A DNA stretch of 8,779 bases. Origin: Verrucomicrobiota bacterium (GTDB lineage: Bacteria; Verrucomicrobiota; Verrucomicrobiia; Chthoniobacterales; UBA10450). The DNA lies in assembly GCA_003219335.1 (NCBI GenBank), contig QHOF01000088.1, positions 1 to 8,779 of the forward strand, given 5' to 3'. Shown here piece after piece: positions 5,487 through 8,779 of the stretch. Position 1 is the stretch's first letter. Every line of letters starts with the position of its first letter. The notes below the pieces were generated by a model. The model worked only from the letters and a program-made list of their open reading frames with translations. It searched no databases and was not told where the DNA came from. Both the position numbers and the translations under genes were made by a program.

Positions 5487-6431
5487 ATGCGAATCTTGAT
5501 CACAGGCGGCGCGGGGTTCATCGGCTCGCATCTTGCCGAGAAACTGCTCGAGCGCGGACATGAAGTCGTGATTCTCGACGACTTCAACGATTTTTATGAT
5601 CCGCAAATCAAGCACGCAAACATTAGTGGTTTCGCCAAAGATGTTTCCATTCACCACGTCGATCTTCGCGACAGCGAATCGGTGCGGAATGTCTTTCATC
5701 GGGAAAAGTTTGACGCGATCGCGCATCTGGCTGCGCGCGCAGGTGTTCGGCCGTCGATTCAACAGCCGCGACTTTACTGCGACACGAATGTCACCGGCAC
5801 CTTGCATCTGCTCGAGGCGGCACACGTGACCGGCGTCGAGCGATTCGTTTTCGCGTCGAGCTCATCCGTATATGGTGCTTCGAAGACGATTCCGTTTTCC
5901 GAGGATCAATCTCTCACTCAGACGCTCAGCCCGTACGGCGCCACGAAAATCGCCGGCGAATTTCTGTGCTCAACCTACTCGCACCTTTACCAGATGCGCG
6001 TGGTCGCGCTGCGGTATTTTACTGTTTACGGTCCACGGCAGCGTCCCGACCTGGCAATCCATCAATTCACGCGGCGCGTCCACGCTGGTCAATCCATCGA
6101 CCAATTTGGCGACGGCAGCACGCGCCGCGACTACACTTACATCGATGACATTATCCAGGGCACGATGGCCGCGCTCGATTATAAGGGTCCGCTTTACGAT
6201 ATTTTTAACCTGGGCGAGAGCGAAACGATTCGCCTGAAAGATTTGATTTCGGCGATCGAGAATGCGCTTGGGAAAAAAGCGAAAATTAACCGGTTGCCGG
6301 AGCAACCCGGCGATATGCCGCTGACCTGCGCGGACATTTCCAAAGCGAGACAATTGCTGGGCTACAATCCAACGACCAAGTTGAGCGAAGGCCTCCCAAA
6401 GTTCATCGAGTGGTTTTTGCGCAGTCAATGA
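5487..6431 (+). CDS. NAD-dependent sugar-nucleotide epimerase (UDP-glucuronate/UDP-glucose 4-epimerase type)
   Basis: This 314-residue extended short-chain dehydrogenase/reductase has the NAD-binding GGAGFIG (7-13; G7, G10, G13), acidic DD at 31-32 for NAD over NADP, HLAARAGVR (80-88), the catalytic Ser region ASSSSVYG (123-130) and the YGATK catalytic pair (Y150, K154). FTVYGPRQRPDLAI (178-191) and RRDYTYIDDI (213-222) most resemble UDP-glucuronate 4-epimerases of the CapI/LpsL group, although GalE-type or dehydratase activity cannot be excluded from sequence alone. It would supply epimerised nucleotide sugars for surface polysaccharide in the cytoplasm. ATG 5487 gives the standard MRILITGG start; a TTG at 5472 would only add repeat-derived residues. 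No Shine-Dalgarno is visible. It stands alone between two repeat elements. Confidence 0.9.
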   Translation: MRILITGGAGFIGSHLAEKLLERGHEVVILDDFNDFYDPQIKHANISGFAKDVSIHHVDLRDSESVRNVFHREKFDAIAHLAARAGVRPSIQQPRLYCDTNVTGTLHLLEAAHVTGVERFVFASSSSVYGASKTIPFSEDQSLTQTLSPYGATKIAGEFLCSTYSHLYQMRVVALRYFTVYGPRQRPDLAIHQFTRRVHAGQSIDQFGDGSTRRDYTYIDDIIQGTMAALDYKGPLYDIFNLGESETIRLKDLISAIENALGKKAKINRLPEQPGDMPLTCADISKARQLLGYNPTTKLSEGLPKFIEWFLRSQ

Positions 6432-6486
6432 TCGACCAGCAGCCCGACGGCTCAAAGCTCCGAGTTCGCTTCTCCTGCTACCCATG

Positions 6487-6590
6487 AAAAGCGGCGCAAC
6501 AGCGCCGCACTCCAAAACGCAAGCGCCTAATGCCCCCTGAATTCACGGCCACGTTTTGGAGTGCGGTCCCGACCAGTCGGGACCGCTTTT
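6487..6590. repeat. REPIN-like element with two terminal GC hairpins and A/T tracts on both sides
   Basis: The left hairpin is GCGGCGC-AACA-GCGCCGC (6491-6508), preceded by AAAA. The right hairpin pairs GCGGTCCCGAC (6563-6573) with its exact complement (6576-6586) and is followed by TTTT (6587-6590). Between them, GCACTCCAAAACG (6507-6519) is inverted exactly at 6552-6564. The whole can therefore fold as an outer stem with two arms. Each outer hairpin plus T-run (read on the proper strand) looks like an intrinsic terminator, so it may end the epimerase transcript in the forward direction and any reverse transcription from the right. It lies in the 211-bp gap between epimerase and sulfotransferase. 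Confidence 0.8.
6563..6590 (+). terminator. Terminator-like hairpin with T-run
   Basis: An 11-bp perfect GC-rich stem (6563-6573 with 6576-6586) with a minimal loop is followed directly by TTTT. It is about 130 bp after the epimerase stop. The T-run is short, so efficiency is uncertain, and the hairpin is also part of the repeat element. Confidence 0.5.
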
Positions 6591-6642
6591 GATCGATTCG
6601 AAGTGATTATCATTTCACTGATAGCTGTTGTAATTTTCGCTT

Positions 6643-7665
6643 ATGATTTCGACCTTGCGATTCGAGCAGCGCGCTTGTTTCATCGCCGGCCAGGCGAAGT
6701 CCGGCACCACGCTTTTGGTGGCGTTGCTCGATAATCATCCCGAGCTGCTGGTGTTGCCGGAGGAAACCGCTTATTTTCCTACGGTCCTGACCAAGTACGC
6801 GCCCCGCGGACGCCGGGCGCAGTTCGATTACCTGACGAAACAATCGCTCTCTAACGTGCTCTTTGGCGGGCCCTGCAAATGGGGCAAGCGTAATTATGCG
6901 ACCTTTCCGCGCGAGAAATTCCTCGAAACGTTCGAGCGCGCTGCATTCGATCCCGCGAATGCGCAGGAGGATTTGCTCGTGCTCATGGTCAAAGCATACG
7001 CGGCCACCCAGGGGCGCTCGCTCAAGACGATCGCACGCTGGGTGGAAAAAACTCCGGCCAATCGTAATCATATCGGCGCGATCTTCGCTCGCTTTCCGCA
7101 TGCAAAAATTCTTGTCACGATCCGCGACCCGCGCGCCATTCTCGCGGCGCAAATCGCTTTGGAGAAAACGAGACGGACCGGACGGTTCTCGACGTACTAC
7201 GTGATTGCGCATTGGCGCGTAGCCGCGAAGCTGGCCAGGCGCGTGCGCGACGGCGAAGTTCCCGGGCTCGTGGTGCCGTATGAACAATTGGCCTGCGAAC
7301 CGGCCAGGACGATGGAAGAAGTCTGCGCTTACCTCGAAATCGACTTTGATCCGGACACCGTTCTGACGCCGACAAAAGTGGGCCAGTTCTGGAGCGGAAA
7401 CTCCGCGGCGCGGATTCATTTTTCGCAGATCAGCACCGAACCGGTGACGCGCTGGCAACGTGAGCTTTCCGAGGAGGAGATCGGCTGGGTGGAATGGCAT
7501 TGCCGCGATCTCATGCCGGAATTTGGGTACGAGCCGAGGCTGAGCGGGCGCGAACTACGGTATTTTGTGCGACCGATTCGCGGCGAGCGCCCGCGAGAAT
7601 ACATTAAGTCGCGTGCGTATTCTTTGCGCGACGAGTGGATTCGACGCGAAGTTCGACCCGCCTGA
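6643..7665 (+). CDS. PAPS-dependent sulfotransferase family protein
   Basis: This 340-residue protein begins with the 5'-phosphosulfate-binding loop FIAGQAKSGTTLL (13-25, K19), the defining feature of PAPS sulfotransferases. The 3'-phosphate-binding region is ILVTIRDPRAILAAQ (156-170) with R161; the Ser commonly found eight residues after that Arg is Ala here (A169), a mild departure. WVEKTPANRNH (133-143) matches the conserved 'KTP' element of the Sulfotransfer_3 type, and VVPYEQL (210-216) matches the later 'YE-L' strand. Length is normal for a bacterial single-domain enzyme; no membrane segment or signal is seen. Acceptors in such families include lipids, glycans and peptidyl tyrosine; this one is unknown, though the epimerase upstream would fit polysaccharide sulfation. 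ATG 6643 leaves only seven residues before the core, and no Shine-Dalgarno is seen. Confidence 0.88.
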   Translation: MISTLRFEQRACFIAGQAKSGTTLLVALLDNHPELLVLPEETAYFPTVLTKYAPRGRRAQFDYLTKQSLSNVLFGGPCKWGKRNYATFPREKFLETFERAAFDPANAQEDLLVLMVKAYAATQGRSLKTIARWVEKTPANRNHIGAIFARFPHAKILVTIRDPRAILAAQIALEKTRRTGRFSTYYVIAHWRVAAKLARRVRDGEVPGLVVPYEQLACEPARTMEEVCAYLEIDFDPDTVLTPTKVGQFWSGNSAARIHFSQISTEPVTRWQRELSEEEIGWVEWHCRDLMPEFGYEPRLSGRELRYFVRPIRGERPREYIKSRAYSLRDEWIRREVRPA

Positions 7666-7675
7666 CCTGTCGCAC

Positions 7676-7704
7676 TTGCAAATACGCCGGAAGCAGGCCA
7701 TAAT
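7676..7704 (+). promoter_or_regulatory. Sigma70-like promoter for the RNA-binding protein gene
   Basis: TTGCAA (7676-7681) and CATAAT (7699-7704) are separated by exactly 17 bp, close to the -35/-10 consensus. It begins 11 bp after the sulfotransferase stop. Transcription would start near 7711 and give a leader of nearly 300 nt before ATG 8007. No other promoter of this quality was found by eye. Confidence 0.5.
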
Positions 7705-7942
7705 CATCGCCGAGATGTCGGGAATCTTCTTCGATCTTCCGAGCGTCCGGTTCCTACGACGATTCAGATTTCTTAAACTGATGCTGCAAACGTTTGCCAG
7801 ATCACTGCTTCGTTGGTTGAGAGCGCCGGCTAGTGCTTCGAGACAAGGCCATTTCCGATACACTAAGGCGGAGTTTCCATTGGCGCCGCAGAGTGCTTGC
7901 AGAAAGTTTGACTGGGCTCTTGATGATTCGCGCGCCGCGGAC

Positions 7943-7978
7943 GGTGTCCCGAGCCTTTTCGGGGCGCTCCGCCCTTTT
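7943..7978 (+). promoter_or_regulatory. Attenuator-like overlapping hairpins in the RRM-gene leader
   Basis: One stem pairs CCCGA (7948-7952) with TCGGG (7959-7963), extendable with G-U pairs to about 7943/7968. A second stem pairs GGGCG (7962-7966) with CGCCC (7970-7974) around CTC, and is followed by TTTT. The two share bases 7962-7963 and more in the extended form, so they cannot form together. The second looks like a terminator and the first like an anti-terminator, 29 bp before the start codon. Regulation is inferred from geometry alone. Confidence 0.4.
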
Positions 7979-8006
7979 AACCATTGGAAGAAACTTAAGG
8001 ATCAAC

Positions 8007-8507
8007 ATGAACTCTTATTCATCCGGAAGACGCTCACGCCGTTCGCGCGGTGGGGGCCGACGCAGAACAAATTACCAACGCTTTCGAGGACAGCAGACAG
8101 CAGCGAAAACGCAGAAAAAGACATTCTGGCAACGAGTTGTCGAGTTTTTCGGAAACGGCAGGGACAAACGGAAACCGGCGGCACCGGCGCGCAATGGCGC
8201 GCAGCCTTCGCGACTGGCGCGCAAACCGGAGCTGGTTGAAGTCACTTCGCCGCGTCTTTACGTTGGCAATTTGTCGTTCGACGCCACCGAGAGCGATCTC
8301 TTCGAGTTGTTTAACGGTGTCGGCCACGTGCAAAATGCCGAGGTCGTAAGTTACCGGCACAACCAGCGCTCGAAGGGGTTTGCCTTTGTGCAGATGCAAA
8401 CCATCGAGGAAGCCAAGCGCGCAGTAGAGGAATTGCACGATAAGGAATTCCTCGGCCGCAGGCTCGTGGTGAGCGGCGCCAAATCCGACCAGCACCAGGC
8501 GCGCTAA
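8007..8507 (+). CDS. RRM-type RNA-binding protein with basic N-terminal extension
   Basis: This 166-residue protein starts at ATG 8007, chosen because AGGA lies five bases upstream; the frame is open 174 bp further, but the extra residues look like translated leader. The single RNA recognition motif spans about 83-157, with RNP2 LYVGNL (84-89) and RNP1 KGFAFVQM (123-130), including the aromatic residues that stack on RNA. Residues 1-30 are Arg/Ser/Gly-rich (RRSRRSRGGGRRR), likely adding nonspecific RNA affinity. A short conserved-looking linker, TFWQRVVEFFG (39-49), precedes a Lys/Pro/Ala stretch. Bacterial RRM proteins are often cold- or stress-induced RNA chaperones; target RNAs are unknown. 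The long structured leader would suit autoregulation or cold control. The TAA stop sits in the loop of a GCGCGC hairpin. Confidence 0.9.
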   Translation: MNSYSSGRRSRRSRGGGRRRTNYQRFRGQQTAAKTQKKTFWQRVVEFFGNGRDKRKPAAPARNGAQPSRLARKPELVEVTSPRLYVGNLSFDATESDLFELFNGVGHVQNAEVVSYRHNQRSKGFAFVQMQTIEEAKRAVEELHDKEFLGRRLVVSGAKSDQHQAR

Positions 8508-8514
8508 AGCGCGC
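8499..8514 (+). terminator. GCGCGC stem-loop with the stop codon in its loop
   Basis: GCGCGC (8499-8504) and GCGCGC (8509-8514) pair perfectly around TAAA, which contains the TAA stop of the RNA-binding protein gene. The T-run typical of an intrinsic terminator only begins loosely about 9 bp later (ATTTT), so it may be a transcript-end stabiliser instead. Confidence 0.35.
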
Positions 8515-8542
8515 AGGTAACATTTTGATCGCCGCTGCAATA

Positions 8543-8585
8543 GTAGGCTGGCGCGCTGCGCCCGCCGAACGCCGCAATGCGCCGT
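8543..8585. repeat. Degraded copy of the REPIN-like element at 5365
   Basis: GTAGGCTGGCGCGCTGCGCC, then ACGCCG and a GCGCCGT-like segment, line up in order with the element at 5369-5412 (TAGGG, GGCGCGCTGCGCC, ACGCCG, GCGGCGT). The first hairpin (GGCGC-GCT-GCGCC) is kept, the second has mismatches, and the right outer arm is lost. Confidence 0.55.
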
Positions 8586-8588
8586 GTT

Positions 8589-8706
8589 TTAGCGCCAAGC
8601 GGCGCAGCATTCATCAACAGCCTAGGGCAACGCCTCAGGGTTCATGAAATAAAGAAAACCTACTAGCGCTGAAAGCGCGATCCCGCAGCGGGACAGCACT
8701 GCGTGC
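8589..8706. repeat. Composite GC-rich hairpin repeat region
   Basis: Several small palindromes are clustered: GCGCC/GGCGC around 8592-8605, an imperfect CCTAGGGC/GCCTCAGG pair at 8621-8639, GCGC-TGAAA-GCGC at 8666-8678 and TCCCG-CAG-CGGGA at 8681-8693. The arrangement looks like an intergenic repeat of REP type, not a gene, and no open frame here is credible. It fills the space between the RNA-binding protein gene and the converging gene at the right edge. Confidence 0.5.
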
Positions 8707-8779
8707 CTAACGTTTTATCTCCAGATACGTGCGCGCCAGAACGTGATTGGTGCCTGGCTGAAGTTCTTCCACGCGCATT
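8707..8779 (-). CDS. 3' end of an unidentified minus-strand gene
   Basis: The reverse complement from the window edge reads in one frame to TAG (8707-8709), ending ...VEELQPGTNHVLARTYLEIKR. The 23 visible residues look like real coding sequence (mixed polar/hydrophobic strand pattern, codon choice like the neighbours), but they are too few to name a family. The in-frame ATG near 8778 is unlikely to be the start, since that would give only 23 residues. It converges with the RNA-binding protein gene across about 200 bp of repeats. Confidence 0.5.
   Translation of the reverse strand, partial: MRVEELQPGTNHVLARTYLEIKR

Larger units (their letters stand above)
7666..8006 (+). other. 341-bp leader region without a convincing gene
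   Basis: This stretch separates the sulfotransferase stop from the RNA-binding protein start. Open frames run through it, one of them in frame with the RNA-binding protein, but their translations lack domain character and the strong Shine-Dalgarno lies at 7998-8001. I therefore read it as promoter plus long 5' leader, containing a sigma70-like promoter near 7676-7704 and overlapping hairpins at 7943-7978. Confidence 0.55.

Noticed and set aside
5970..6515. A 181-codon minus-strand frame opposite the epimerase 3' half
   Set aside because: It is antisense to conserved epimerase motifs and enters the repeat element; no start signal is seen.
6610..7500. A 296-codon minus-strand open frame opposite the sulfotransferase
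   Set aside because: It is fully antisense to a gene with clear PAPS motifs; GC-rich codon use leaves long antisense frames open, and the translation is His/Arg-rich without a domain.
7833..8006. Possible 58-residue N-terminal extension of the RNA-binding protein
   Set aside because: The AGGA Shine-Dalgarno is placed for ATG 8007, and the extension overlaps the terminator-like hairpins and lacks RRM-family character.
7565..8239. A + strand open frame of 224 codons across the sulfotransferase end, leader and RNA-binding protein gene
   Set aside because: Its translation has no recognisable domain, it overlaps two convincing genes in another frame, and no ribosome-binding site supports it.

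Overview
The window is GC-rich bacterial DNA with ordinary housekeeping and envelope genes and unusually repeat-laden intergenic spaces. The mix of genes and repeats suggests a soil-type Verrucomicrobiota (Chthoniobacterales-like) chromosome or metagenome contig. The genes in question are an RRM protein with a basic N-terminus and an FWQ-FF linker, a GYF_2-Yip1 membrane protein next to a DUF2752 protein, and a UPF0173 hydrolase; the repeats are of GC-rich REPIN type. This assignment is inference from gene style. There is no rRNA or other marker gene, and I see no tRNA, CRISPR array, transposase or prophage gene.

Layout. The left end (1-1430, +) holds the tail of a PAP2-type phosphatase and an HpnL-like integral membrane protein. 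A minus-strand kinase-fold gene (1262-2260) converges on the latter and overlaps its 3' coding region by 169 bp. From 2402 to 3958 a UPF0173 metallo-hydrolase (-) and an AlkA-like DNA glycosylase (+) diverge. This two-gene block is bracketed by two related AT-rich inverted repeats built of GTTACAA/GTTAAAA units, and each of the two genes has its stop codon inside one of them. The glycosylase is broken by a perfect 22-bp tandem duplication; removing one copy restores a complete 209-residue protein. From 4066 to 6431 come a GYF_2-Yip1 protein, a DUF2752 protein 12 bp behind it, and a sugar-nucleotide epimerase (all +). A sulfotransferase (6643-7665, +) follows, then a 341-bp gene-poor leader with a promoter-like sequence and an attenuator-like double hairpin, then an RRM RNA-binding protein (8007-8507, +). 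The last 270 bp hold decayed GC-rich repeats and the tail of an unidentified minus-strand gene.

Functional themes. The PAP2 phosphatase, HpnL-like protein, kinase-fold protein, epimerase and sulfotransferase would all fit lipid or surface-polysaccharide metabolism, but nothing here proves that they act in one pathway. No complete novel defence or mobile system is visible. The most unusual material is the repeat content: at least four unrelated short-unit families in under 9 kb (8-9-nt GTTA units, an ATTCGNC heptamer, a CTTCGTGNN nonamer and GC-rich multi-hairpin elements), plus the duplication-disrupted repair gene, the antisense gene overlap and the structured leader of the RNA-binding protein.
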